A stretch of 64,000 nt of DNA from Halomicrobium urmianum (GTDB lineage Archaea; Halobacteriota; Halobacteria; Halobacteriales; Haloarculaceae): positions 2,790,001-2,854,000 of the forward strand of contig NZ_CP084090.1 of assembly GCF_020217425.1 (NCBI RefSeq). The letters are read 5' to 3'. Below, one piece after another: positions 42,907 through 51,071 of the stretch (the stretch's first letter is position 1; each line of letters opens with the position of its first letter). A program made the translations under genes and the position numbers. A model generated the notes under the pieces. The model was given only the letters and a program-made list of their open reading frames with translations, was not told the origin of the DNA and made no database searches.

Positions 42907-44069
42907 CCATGGAGTACGCAACACGATACGACGTCGGCGACCGGAAGCGAGCGAGCGGCATCAACGAGGACAGCGTCGCGGTGTCCGTCTTCGAGGAGGG
43001 GCACCGCTCGGGGCTGCGCGCGGGTGACGACGCCGGCGAGAGCGATCCGGGTGGCGTCCGCGGCGGGGCCCGCGTCGACGCGGACCGGGGTGCGGCTCGC
43101 GGGGCCGGCGCGGGCGACGCATACGACGGCAGCGAGGCCGGCGCGCCCGAGAACCGGTCCGCGTTCGCGTTCGCGCTGGCCGACGGCGCCGGCGGCCACG
43201 ACGCGGGCGACGTCGCCTCCTACCTCGCGACGACGCGCGCCCTCGAAGAGCTGTCGCCCGTCGCGGCTCGCGCGGCGCGGAGCGACCCCGGCCCGTTCGG
43301 GATCGACGTGAACGACGCGGTCCTCCCCGACGAGCCCGACGCGGCGTCGCTGGAGGCGGCCGTCGAGGAGGCAGTCGTCGCGGCCCACCGCGAGGTCGTC
43401 GGGTACGCCGCCGAGTCCGGGACGGCGGCGTACACGACCCTCGTGGCCGGGGTCTGCGTCGGCGGGCGCTGTCACTACGGCTGGGTCGGCGACAGCCGGG
43501 CGTACCTGGTCAACGCCGCCCGGGACCGGATCGAACTGCTCACGAAGGACCACGCCGTGGTCGAGGAGTTGCGCGACCGCGGCGAGGTCGACGACGTGGC
43601 CGCCCACGTCCATCCGCGCGGCAACGAGATCACGCGCGCGCTGGGCGGCACCGGCGACGCCGACCCCGAGACGGCCACCGTCCCCGTCGACACCGAGACC
43701 GCCCCGGTCTACGCCGAGGACGTCCTGTTCGTGACCAGCGACGGCCTGATCGACGCCCAGACCGACGCGCCGGTGCTGTACGACCGGTACGTCGAGTCCG
43801 GACACGACGAGGAGGTCGCCGCGTCGGTCCGCGAGGCGGTCGTGACGGACGCGGAGTTGCGCGATTACGTCCTGCGCACAGATTCGCTGGCCGACGCCGC
43901 CGAGGACCTGATCGACCTGGCCAACGAGCGCGGCGGCAAGGACAACCTCTCGCTGCTGCTGGCCCGCGATCCGGGGCTCCCGTCGACGCCCGACGACCGA
44001 CCCCTGCGGCGTGCGCTCGAACCCGAGCTCCTGGAGGACCGGGCCACTGTCATCCTCCGCGAGGAGTAA
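42903..44069 (+). CDS. PP2C-family protein phosphatase
   Basis: A 388-residue metal-dependent phosphatase, expected to reverse the neighbouring kinase. Motifs: INEDS (about 20-24), ALADGAGGHDAGDVAS, YTTLVAG, WVGDSRAYLVN, VTSDGLID and ERGGKDNLSLLL, supplying the Asp ligands of the two-metal centre. A low-complexity Gly/Ala/Asp insertion of about 50 residues (34-86) splits the first strand pair from the core, making it longer than typical 240-residue PP2Cs. The start ATGACCATG overlaps the kinase stop by four bases; ATG 42909 is an alternative. Confidence 0.9.
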   Translation: MTMEYATRYDVGDRKRASGINEDSVAVSVFEEGHRSGLRAGDDAGESDPGGVRGGARVDADRGAARGAGAGDAYDGSEAGAPENRSAFAFALADGAGGHDAGDVASYLATTRALEELSPVAARAARSDPGPFGIDVNDAVLPDEPDAASLEAAVEEAVVAAHREVVGYAAESGTAAYTTLVAGVCVGGRCHYGWVGDSRAYLVNAARDRIELLTKDHAVVEELRDRGEVDDVAAHVHPRGNEITRALGGTGDADPETATVPVDTETAPVYAEDVLFVTSDGLIDAQTDAPVLYDRYVESGHDEEVAASVREAVVTDAELRDYVLRTDSLADAAEDLIDLANERGGKDNLSLLLARDPGLPSTPDDRPLRRALEPELLEDRATVILREE

Positions 44070-44091
44070 TCAGCGCTCGTTCTCCACGAAA

Positions 44092-44098
44092 CTATTTT
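44092..44098 (+). promoter_or_regulatory. TATA element before FHA/zinc-ribbon gene
   Basis: CTATTTT lies 30-36 nt before the ATG at 44128, suggesting that this gene also has its own promoter within the cluster. Confidence 0.45.
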
Positions 44099-44127
44099 CT
44101 ACGATTGGATGCCATTGCCATACCAGG

Positions 44128-45372
44128 ATGTCAGAAAGTACCGGTTCGCTGGTCGAATGTCCTCTCTGTGGGGAGGAGTTCGACCCGACGGTGGCGGGGG
44201 GATGGTGTACCAACTCGGACTGCGGCGAGTGGCAGCACGAGGGCACGACCGACGCGGGCGGCGACGAGACCGAGGCTGACGACGAGTCGGAGCCCGATGG
44301 GCTCCCCGGAGACTGGGACACGCCCGCTGGGACGAAGTCGGACGACGATGACGACGAAGCGTCCGGTGACGTCGGCTCAGCGGTGCCGGGGCCGGGAGCC
44401 GAGGACGGCGAGGCCGAGGGCGACGACGCGACTGCCGAAGCCGCGACGGCCGACGAAGCGGCGCAGGACGGCGAGGACGCCGCGGACGCGGATGACGGGA
44501 GCGCGGACGGCGCGGTCGAGGCAGATGCGGACGGCGGCGAGGACGCGGCAGACGAGGACGGCGACGGAGCGCCCGCGGACTCCATCGACTGTCCCGACTG
44601 CGGCGCCGACCTGTCCGCGGACGCGGAGTTTTGCACCGAGTGTGGGTCCGACGCCGTCGGCGAGGACGAGGCGTCAGACGAGGCCGAACTGTCCGAGTGT
44701 CCGTCCTGCGGGACGGACGTCGACGCGGACGACAGCTTCTGCGCCGGCTGCGGCGAGGACCTCGACGCCCACCGCGGCGACGACGACGGCGGGCTCGAAG
44801 CCTGTCCGTCCTGCGGGACGGACGTCGACGCGGCCGACAGCTTCTGCGCCTCGTGTGGTGAGGACCTCGACGCCCACCGCGACGGCGACGTCCTGACCGA
44901 GTGCCCGTCCTGCGGGACGGACGTCGACGCGGCCGACAGCTTCTGCGCCGGCTGCGGCGAGGACCTCGACGCCCACCGCGGTGGCGGGACGGCGGACGGT
45001 CCCGTCGACTCGGGCGCGACGGCTGGCGGCGGCGCGTCGAGCGCGGGTGCCGGTGCGGGCGAGGAGACGCCGTCGGTGCTCGCGCTGACGGCCTACGGCC
45101 GCTCGGTCGTCGTCGGCGACGACGAGACCGTGGGCCGGGAGATCCGGTCGTTGCTGGCCGACGCGGGCAAGTCCGAGGACGAGGCGGTCCGCATCCACCG
45201 CGAGCACGTCCGGTTCGTCCGGGAGGACGAGCGGTTCTACCTCGTCGATCTCGGCGAGAACCCCACGCAGCTCAACGGCGAGTCGCTCCAGAAGGGGGAC
45301 CGCCGTCCCGTCGAACCCGGCGACGAACTGGACCTGTCCGGCGTGGTGACGATGACCGTCGAGGAGCCCTGA
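44128..45372 (+). CDS. Multi-zinc-ribbon protein with C-terminal FHA domain
   Basis: A 414-residue protein. It has an N-terminal zinc site (VECPLCGEEF, then WCTNSDCG), an Asp/Ala/Glu-rich linker of about 110 residues, and four consecutive CxxC...CxxC double ribbons (about 150-290). It ends in an FHA domain (about 320-410; TVGRE, IHREHVRF, NPTQLNGESL) that should read phosphothreonine. The last three ribbons are nearly identical, with 105- and 99-bp spacing at 44698, 44803 and 44902, so they arose by tandem duplication. It probably acts as adaptor for the kinase-phosphatase pair. No membrane helix. Confidence 0.88.
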   Translation: MSESTGSLVECPLCGEEFDPTVAGGWCTNSDCGEWQHEGTTDAGGDETEADDESEPDGLPGDWDTPAGTKSDDDDDEASGDVGSAVPGPGAEDGEAEGDDATAEAATADEAAQDGEDAADADDGSADGAVEADADGGEDAADEDGDGAPADSIDCPDCGADLSADAEFCTECGSDAVGEDEASDEAELSECPSCGTDVDADDSFCAGCGEDLDAHRGDDDGGLEACPSCGTDVDAADSFCASCGEDLDAHRDGDVLTECPSCGTDVDAADSFCAGCGEDLDAHRGGGTADGPVDSGATAGGGASSAGAGAGEETPSVLALTAYGRSVVVGDDETVGREIRSLLADAGKSEDEAVRIHREHVRFVREDERFYLVDLGENPTQLNGESLQKGDRRPVEPGDELDLSGVVTMTVEEP

Positions 45373-45484
45373 TCGACGGAGCGGTGCGAGCGGACGACCC
45401 CGATACTGCTCGGAACTCCCCGCCGGGAGCCCGACCGCCGCGGCGAACGGAAGGGATTTCACGGGGGCCGACAACGATGCGCGT

Positions 45485-46576
45485 ATGACGTGGCGGCGCG
45501 AGGTCGGCGACGCCTTCCGTCTGGTCCGGACTGAGCGATGGGTGGCGACGGACCTCGTCGCGGGCGCGCTCCTGTACGCGCTGTGGTTCGCCGGCACGGG
45601 AGCGCTCCTCCGGCGGGCCGCGGACGCCGCCGGACTCACGCCGCCAGCGGCCCACCGCCCGGTCCTCGTCGCCGCCTGCCTCCTCTGGCTGGTCGTGCCC
45701 GGGGCGGTCGCCGTCTACCGCCTCCGCGACCGTCTGCTGAACCTGCGCGGGAACGTCGAGCAGCGCTACCGCTTCGACTACCCGGGCGCCCTGCTCGTTC
45801 CGCCGGCGGCGTTGCTCGCGGCCCTGGCAGTCATCGCCGCGGTCGTCCCCGATCGCCGCTACGGCGCGGTCGCCCTCTCGGTCGCCGGGCTGTACCTGCT
45901 GGCGCGCACGCTCGCGTACAGCTACCGCGTGTTCGCCTTCTCGCGACCCGCGGTTCTCTACGCGGCGACGTTCGCGACGGTCGCGGTCCAGGCGCCCGCG
46001 GTCCTGGTGACGGTCGCACCGGCCGTCGACCGGGGCGCGCTGGTCGAACGGGCCGTCGCGGCGCTGGGGGTCGGCGAGTACGTGACGGGGACCGCCGGCG
46101 GCGTCCCGCTCCCGCTGGTCGCGACCGTTGCGGTGCCGGTCGGGCTGGCCGTCGCGTACGTCGCCCTCCAGAACGTCGCCGCGCTCGCGGTCCGTCTGAT
46201 CGAACCCGAGGTGAACCGCTCCGACCTCCGGACGGGCCAGCGCTACCCGCCCTTCGTCGACGTGGCCGACGGGCCCGCCTACGACCGGACGCCGGCCGAC
46301 GGCGAGGCGACCGACGACGACCGAGCGGCCGAACCGACGCCCGACGAGGGGACCGACGACGCCGGCGAGAACCTGGACGAGGTCCGTCACACGCGCGTGT
46401 TTAGGCCCCCGGGTGAGGACGGTGACGACGCGAGCCCCGGCGGCGCGGACCTGATCGAGGACGGCGCCGGCGGCGCGGACGCTGGGACCGGCGGCGCCGC
46501 CCGTCGCTGTACGGCCTGCGGCGAAACCGCGGGGGCGGACGCGACGGTCTGTCCGAACTGCGGGACGTCGCTGTAG
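45485..46576 (+). CDS. Polytopic membrane protein with C-terminal zinc ribbon
   Basis: A 363-residue protein with about six membrane helices in residues 20-240. A hydrophilic acidic region follows, containing HTRVFRPP, a short Thr motif that could be phosphorylated. The final zinc ribbon is CTACGETAGADATVCPNCGTSL split as CTAC and CPNC. The closing ribbon resembles those of the preceding FHA protein, which suggests that the two work together. It is the last gene of the cluster and the only membrane-embedded component, so it is the probable output or sensor. The family is not recognised. Confidence 0.78.
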   Translation: MTWRREVGDAFRLVRTERWVATDLVAGALLYALWFAGTGALLRRAADAAGLTPPAAHRPVLVAACLLWLVVPGAVAVYRLRDRLLNLRGNVEQRYRFDYPGALLVPPAALLAALAVIAAVVPDRRYGAVALSVAGLYLLARTLAYSYRVFAFSRPAVLYAATFATVAVQAPAVLVTVAPAVDRGALVERAVAALGVGEYVTGTAGGVPLPLVATVAVPVGLAVAYVALQNVAALAVRLIEPEVNRSDLRTGQRYPPFVDVADGPAYDRTPADGEATDDDRAAEPTPDEGTDDAGENLDEVRHTRVFRPPGEDGDDASPGGADLIEDGAGGADAGTGGAARRCTACGETAGADATVCPNCGTSL

Positions 46577-46636
46577 CGCTCCGAAGCAACCGACGTCCGT
46601 TCCTCCTCGACGACGGAGTGCCTTCGAGCGTCGACA

Positions 46637-46644
46637 ATATTTAT
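46637..46644 (+). promoter_or_regulatory. TATA element for the RNase P RNA gene
   Basis: ATATTTAT stands in GC-rich surroundings about 25-30 nt before the predicted RNA 5' end near 46668. No start codon follows, so it would serve a non-coding RNA. Confidence 0.5.
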
Positions 46645-46667
46645 GACATCTGGTATCGAACCACAAA

Positions 46668-46905
46668 TTGTAGGCGCAGTCGCGAGGACACACTGGACGT
46701 CCTGAGCGGGTCCGTTCGTCGGGAACGGGGCCCGTTCGGGGTAGAGGCAAAACCGAAACCCCGTAAGAGGGGTGCGAGGTGAACGCCTCGAAGGAGGACC
46801 GAAGCGGCCCGATACCCGCACTCCATTGAGCGCGGGCGAGAAGGCCAAGTAGCGGACCGCGCGTGAGCGTGGTTCGCGAACCTGGTCGGACCAGTACAGG
46901 CCGCA
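46668..46905 (+). ncRNA. rnpB: Probable RNase P RNA (archaeal)
   Basis: No protein fits the DNA between 46577 and 47016. Blocks resembling universal RNase P RNA regions occur in the correct order: GAGGACACACTGG (CR I-like, 46684), two small hairpins around 46712-46738 (P8/P9-like), TAGAGGCAAAACCG (46742), CCCCGTAAGAGGGG (CR II/III stem-loop, 46759-46772), AAGGCCAAGTAG (CR IV, 46841-46852) and GGACCAGTAC (CR V-like, 46888). The RNA would process the 5' ends of pre-tRNAs. CR I is atypical and a P1 helix is not obvious, so the ends are approximate. From 46906 to 47016 only a GCCTCCCG/CGGGAGGC stem (46921-46928/46980-46987) is seen. Confidence 0.68.
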
Positions 46906-47016
46906 GGGGCCGTGGACCCCGCCTCCCGTCCGGGTCCTGATCGCGATCGCGTCCCGTTCTGTCGCTCGCTACCGCCGAGCCGGGAGGCCGGACGCGTTCG
47001 GTTCGCCCGGCCGCCG

Positions 47017-48927
47017 TCAGTCACCCTGCGCCGAACTATCGCGCCGCCCGTCGCCGACGCCGACGTAGGCGTCGCCCTCCTTCATGATCGCCTGTGCGTT
47101 GCCGAGCTGACCGGAGTCCTCGATCTCGTGGCCGAGATCCGCCAGGCCCCGTCGGGTCTCCTCCGGGATGGTCTCCTCGACGAACAGCCGGCCGTCGCCG
47201 AAGGCGAAGATGCGCGGCTCCTCGACGGCCTCCTCGATGCTCATCCCGAACTCGGCGACGTTGAGGATCACCTGCGACACCGTCGTGATGATGGTGAACC
47301 CGCCCGGGGAGCCGATGCTGAAGAACGGCTCGCCGTCCCGGAAGACGATAGTCGGGCTGGTGCTGCTCAGCGGCCGCTTCCAAGGCTGGACCTCGTTCGG
47401 CCCGCCGGGCTCGGCGTCGAAGTCGGTCAGCTCGTTGTTGAGCATGAACCCGCGGCCGGGCACCATGTTGCCCGAGCCGAACAGCTGCTCGATGGTGCTG
47501 GTCCAGGAGACGACATTGCCCTCGCCGTCGGCGGTCGTGAAGTGGGTCGTCTGGCCGCTGTCCTCGACGGCCGGGTGCGCCGACTCCGTCGACTGCCCGG
47601 CGGCCGTCGCCAGGTTCTGGAACTGCTCGATGTCGCGGGCCTCGACGCGGTACTCCCCGCCGGGCTGGAAGGAGAAGGGGTCGCCGGGCTCGTAGGACGC
47701 CCGCGCCGACTCGACGTCGATCAGTTCCCGACGCTCGTCGACGTAGTCCTCGTCGAGGAAGCCCTGCTTCGGCGGGTCGACGAACTCGTCGTCTCCGAGG
47801 TGCGCGGTCCGGTCGACGAACGCCAGGTTCGACGCCTCAGCGATGAGGTGGTACGTCTCGACGCCCCGGCGGTCGAGGTCTGCGAGGTCCAGCGGTTCGA
47901 GCAACTGGAGAATCTGAGCGATGGTCAGCCCGCCAGACGTGGGCAGGGACATCGTCCTGACGGTCACCGTCTCCGCGGAGCCCTCGAAGGTGCTGACGGT
48001 CGGGAGCGTCCGTTCGACGTTGTACCGCCCGAGGTCCTGCGCGGACATGTTCCCGCCGCGCTTCCGGCGCCGGGCGAGCCCCTGGACGGTCTCGGCGAGG
48101 TCCTCGCCGATCTCGCCCCTGTAGAAGGCCTCGCTGCCCTCGTCGGCGATCAGGTCGAGCGTGTCCGCGAGGTCCGGCTGGACGAGGTCGTCGCCCTCTG
48201 CCAGCGGTTCGCCCCCGGGGACGAACACCTCCCGCGCGGCCTCGTTGAACGCGTCCAGCTCGACGTTCTCGCGGATGGACTCCGCGAGGAAGGCGTCGAC
48301 CGCGACGCCCTCGGCAGCCAGATCCACGGCCGGGTCGACCAGCTCGGCTCGCTCCTTGCTCCCGAACTCCTTCAGCATGACGTCGGCGGCCCGGAGCGTC
48401 CCCGGCACCCCGACGGCCTTGCCGTTCGTCCGCAGGTTCTGGAAGTCGGGCTCCTCGCCGTTCTCGTCGAGGAACATGTCCGGCGTCGCGCCCAGCGGCG
48501 CGCGCTCGCGGCTGTCGATGGCGTACTCCTCGTCGGCCTCCGCGTCGTATACGATTGCGAACCCGCCGCCGCCGATGCCGGACGTGTGCGGCTGGACGAC
48601 GTTGAGCGCGAACTGGACGGCCACGGCTGCGTCGACGGCGTTGCCGCCGTCCTCGAGGACGTCGACGCCGATCTCCGTCGCCTTCGGGTGCGAGGACGCC
48701 ACCATGCCGTCGCCGCTCGTCGCCGTCGACGCGTCGAGGACGTCCCCGTGTTCGTCGTCGCCCGCGGCCGCGACGCTCTGCGATCCGAGCACCCCGCTCC
48801 CGAGCAGCGCGGACGTTCCCGCGAGAAAGCCGCGTTTCGTGATCCGCACGCCGTCGTCCGTCCCCGTCGTCTCGTCCGCGGTCGTCTCGTCGTCCGCTTC
48901 CTCCGTGCGGTCGTCTTGAGTCCGCAT
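47017..48927 (-). CDS. ggt: Gamma-glutamyltransferase, exported
   Basis: A 636-residue Ntn-hydrolase precursor. The N-terminal signal ITKRGFLAGTSALLGSGVLG is Tat-like but has Lys-Arg rather than Arg-Arg. The large-subunit region shows GGNAVDAAVAVQFALNVVQPH and GIGGGGFAIVYD. The autocleavage site is in DSGQTTHFTTAD, where Thr becomes the new N-terminal nucleophile of the small subunit. SIGSPGG and the oxyanion region follow. It cleaves gamma-glutamyl compounds outside the cell (haloarchaea use gamma-glutamylcysteine as thiol). ATG 48927 is preferred to a GTG two codons upstream. A TATA-like sequence is at 48951-48960. Confidence 0.9.
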   Translation of the reverse strand: MRTQDDRTEEADDETTADETTGTDDGVRITKRGFLAGTSALLGSGVLGSQSVAAAGDDEHGDVLDASTATSGDGMVASSHPKATEIGVDVLEDGGNAVDAAVAVQFALNVVQPHTSGIGGGGFAIVYDAEADEEYAIDSRERAPLGATPDMFLDENGEEPDFQNLRTNGKAVGVPGTLRAADVMLKEFGSKERAELVDPAVDLAAEGVAVDAFLAESIRENVELDAFNEAAREVFVPGGEPLAEGDDLVQPDLADTLDLIADEGSEAFYRGEIGEDLAETVQGLARRRKRGGNMSAQDLGRYNVERTLPTVSTFEGSAETVTVRTMSLPTSGGLTIAQILQLLEPLDLADLDRRGVETYHLIAEASNLAFVDRTAHLGDDEFVDPPKQGFLDEDYVDERRELIDVESARASYEPGDPFSFQPGGEYRVEARDIEQFQNLATAAGQSTESAHPAVEDSGQTTHFTTADGEGNVVSWTSTIEQLFGSGNMVPGRGFMLNNELTDFDAEPGGPNEVQPWKRPLSSTSPTIVFRDGEPFFSIGSPGGFTIITTVSQVILNVAEFGMSIEEAVEEPRIFAFGDGRLFVEETIPEETRRGLADLGHEIEDSGQLGNAQAIMKEGDAYVGVGDGRRDSSAQGD

Positions 48928-49334
48928 GGTCACCGATCATGTAATTGAAATTTAGTTATAGACGGGGACGGGTCAGTACCGTCGGATTTCGTCGCGGCGA
49001 CGCGGACCGGACAGGCGGGGCGGTCCAGCGCCGCCTCCGCGTCGGTTTCCGGACTGACAGCGACGGCGGGGTAAGGAAATCGTACGGCCCGTCAGCCGCC
49101 AGACTCCGAAGTCTCTCGGTCCGCGCCCGGCGCTGGACGACGCGGGTCACCGCCCGGGAATCGCGATTATCGCGCGAAAATCCGCGGCTACCCGCCCGGC
49201 GTGCGGGCCCACCGTCGAAATCGCCCCACTGCCGTCAGACGGTGACGAACCACGGAGTCCCGGGACGTCCACGGCCAGTTCACCCCTGCGAACGCGACAG
49301 TACCCTTTTGGCCCGGGCCAGCGAAGGTTCGGGT
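48928..49334. other. Gene-free divergent intergenic region
   Basis: This 407-nt stretch between the divergent ggt and GNAT genes has no credible reading frame or RNA signature. Only the left edge is AT-rich (48937-48962, promoter side of ggt). The rest is GC-rich without clear repeats; a reading frame through it on the plus strand lacks coding character. Confidence 0.5.
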
Positions 49335-49919
49335 ATGTACGTCCGGGACGCGAAGAACCGCGAGGAGGTCTGGCTGCTGGACCACATCGAGGAGATGGGC
49401 CTCGACGAGACGGCGTTCCGGTCGCGCGACTACGTCGTGGCGATCGACGAGGAGAACCACGAGAAGGCCGGCTTCGGCCGCATCCGGATCCACAAGCCCG
49501 ACGACGGCGACGTCTGCGAGCTGACGAGCATCGGCGTCTTGCCGGAGTGGCGCGGCCAGGGGGTCGGCGCGCACGTCGTCGAGCGACTCGTCGAGTACGC
49601 GGGCGACGATGGGTTCCAGGAGGTGTACTCGCTGGCCGGCGAGCCCGACTACCTCCAGCAGTTCGGCTTCGAGCGCATCGAGCCCGAGCAACTGCCCGAG
49701 AAGCTCCGGGGCCGCCTGACCGAGAAGCAGGAGTCGATCCAGCCCGGCGCCGTCCCGCTCCGGCTCCAGGTCGACAGGTTCCGGATGCCCGGCCGGCTCC
49801 GCGACCGATTCAAGCAGGCGGCCGCCGAGGACGAGGGCGAGACCGAACCCGCCGAGGGCCCGGAGGACTTCGGCATCGACCCCGACGAGGCCACCTACAA
49901 GTACGACACCGGCCGCTGA
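49335..49919 (+). CDS. GNAT family N-acetyltransferase
   Basis: A 194-residue protein. The acetyl-CoA-binding motif A is LTSIGVLPEWRGQGVGAHVVERLVEYA, presented in pieces as SIGVLPEWRGQGVG and HVVERL, and the following strand ends in EPDYLQQFGFERI. A C-terminal extension of about 60 charged residues is unlike minimal GNATs. ATG 49335 (MYVRDAKNREEVWLL) is the start; the frame upstream is non-coding in character. The acceptor substrate is unknown. Confidence 0.87.
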   Translation: MYVRDAKNREEVWLLDHIEEMGLDETAFRSRDYVVAIDEENHEKAGFGRIRIHKPDDGDVCELTSIGVLPEWRGQGVGAHVVERLVEYAGDDGFQEVYSLAGEPDYLQQFGFERIEPEQLPEKLRGRLTEKQESIQPGAVPLRLQVDRFRMPGRLRDRFKQAAAEDEGETEPAEGPEDFGIDPDEATYKYDTGR

Positions 49920-50007
49920 CGGACGCGACCGGCCGCTGACGGTTCGGCGCGCCGTCGGCTCTCACACCACCGTCACGCTTTTCTCTCGCTTTCGAGTGTG
50001 CCCGTGC

Positions 50008-51054
50008 ATGGTCGAGTTCGTGACGCCCCCGCCGGCCGAGCCCGGCGACCGGGTCGCCGTCCTTGCTCCCTCCAGCGGAGCCGCGGCCGACGTTCCGGGC
50101 GTGCTCGCCCTGGCGCTGGAACGGCTCCGCGACCTGGGCGTCGAACCCGTCGTCTACCCGACCGCGCGCCAGTCCGACGACTACCTCCGCGACCACCCCG
50201 AGGCCCGCGCAGCCGACCTCCACGCGGCCGTCCGCGACCCCGAGATCAGCGCCGTCTTCGCCACCATCGGCGGCGACGATCAGGTGCGCGTCCTCGACCG
50301 CGTCGACCCCGCCGTCCTCCGCGAGCACCCGACTCGCTTCTTCGGGATGAGTGACAACACGAACCTCGCGGCCCTGCTGTGGACGGCCGGCGTCGTCTCC
50401 TGCTACGGCGGCCAGCTGCTCAACCAGGTCGCGACTCCCGGCCGGTTCCACGAGTACAGCCGGGAGTACCTGAAGCGCGCGCTGTTCGAGGAGGCGATCG
50501 GCGACCTCCGACCGGCCGAGGAGTGGACCGACGACGTCGTCTCCTGGTACCGCGACGACTACGCCGAGGTCGAACCCGAGTACGAGGACACCCCCGGCTG
50601 GCGGTGGCGCGGCGACCGCGCCGTCGAGGGCCGCGTGTGGGGCGGCTGCCTCGCAGTGCTCCGCTGGCAGCTGCTGGTCGACCGCTACCTCCCCGACCCC
50701 GAGCGGCTGGACGGGCAGGTGCTGGCGATAGAGACGGCAGAGAACATGCCCGAGGCCCGCCGCGTCCGCTGGACGCTGCGGGGCATGGGCGAGCGCGGCC
50801 TCCTGGAGCGGTTCGACGCCGTTCTCGTCGGCCGGCCGCAGACACGCAACCACGAGGACGATCCCGGGCGCGAGGCCCGCTACGAGTACCGCCGCGAGCA
50901 GCGCGAGGCGATCCTGGCCGAACTGGAGCGGTACAACCCGGACGCGACGGTCGTCTTCGACCTGGACTTCGGTCACACGAACCCGACCGCTCCGATCCCC
51001 ATCGGCGGCCGGGTCACGATCGAGCCCGACGCGGAGACGATCCGCTTCGAGTGA
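50008..51054 (+). CDS. LD-carboxypeptidase family (S66) serine peptidase
   Basis: A 348-residue protein with the S66 plan. The N-terminal half has VAVLAPSSGAAAD and FFGMSDNTNLAALL, containing the Ser nucleophile. GGCLAVLRWQLL, the Glu in LAIETAENMPE, and His in DFGHTNPTAPIPIGG complete the Ser-His-Glu triad. Relatives include MccF-like immunity proteins and bacterial murein LD-carboxypeptidases. Since haloarchaea lack murein, an MccF-like or other amide hydrolase role is more likely. ATG 50008 is chosen. Confidence 0.87.
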   Translation: MVEFVTPPPAEPGDRVAVLAPSSGAAADVPGVLALALERLRDLGVEPVVYPTARQSDDYLRDHPEARAADLHAAVRDPEISAVFATIGGDDQVRVLDRVDPAVLREHPTRFFGMSDNTNLAALLWTAGVVSCYGGQLLNQVATPGRFHEYSREYLKRALFEEAIGDLRPAEEWTDDVVSWYRDDYAEVEPEYEDTPGWRWRGDRAVEGRVWGGCLAVLRWQLLVDRYLPDPERLDGQVLAIETAENMPEARRVRWTLRGMGERGLLERFDAVLVGRPQTRNHEDDPGREARYEYRREQREAILAELERYNPDATVVFDLDFGHTNPTAPIPIGGRVTIEPDAETIRFE

Positions 51055-51071
51055 CGGCGTGTGAGACGCGA

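Noticed and set aside
40449-46576. The kinase/phosphatase/FHA locus as part of a type VI-like secretion system or phage-defence island
   Set aside because: No secretion sheath, tube, baseplate, nuclease or NTPase effector genes are adjacent, and the neighbouring genes are housekeeping or metabolic; the signalling interpretation needs fewer assumptions.
46740-46850. SRP (7S) RNA as an alternative for the non-coding gene
   Set aside because: A GAAGGAGGACCGAAGC stretch slightly recalls the SRP helix 8 loop, but the order and identity of the three conserved blocks fit RNase P RNA much better.
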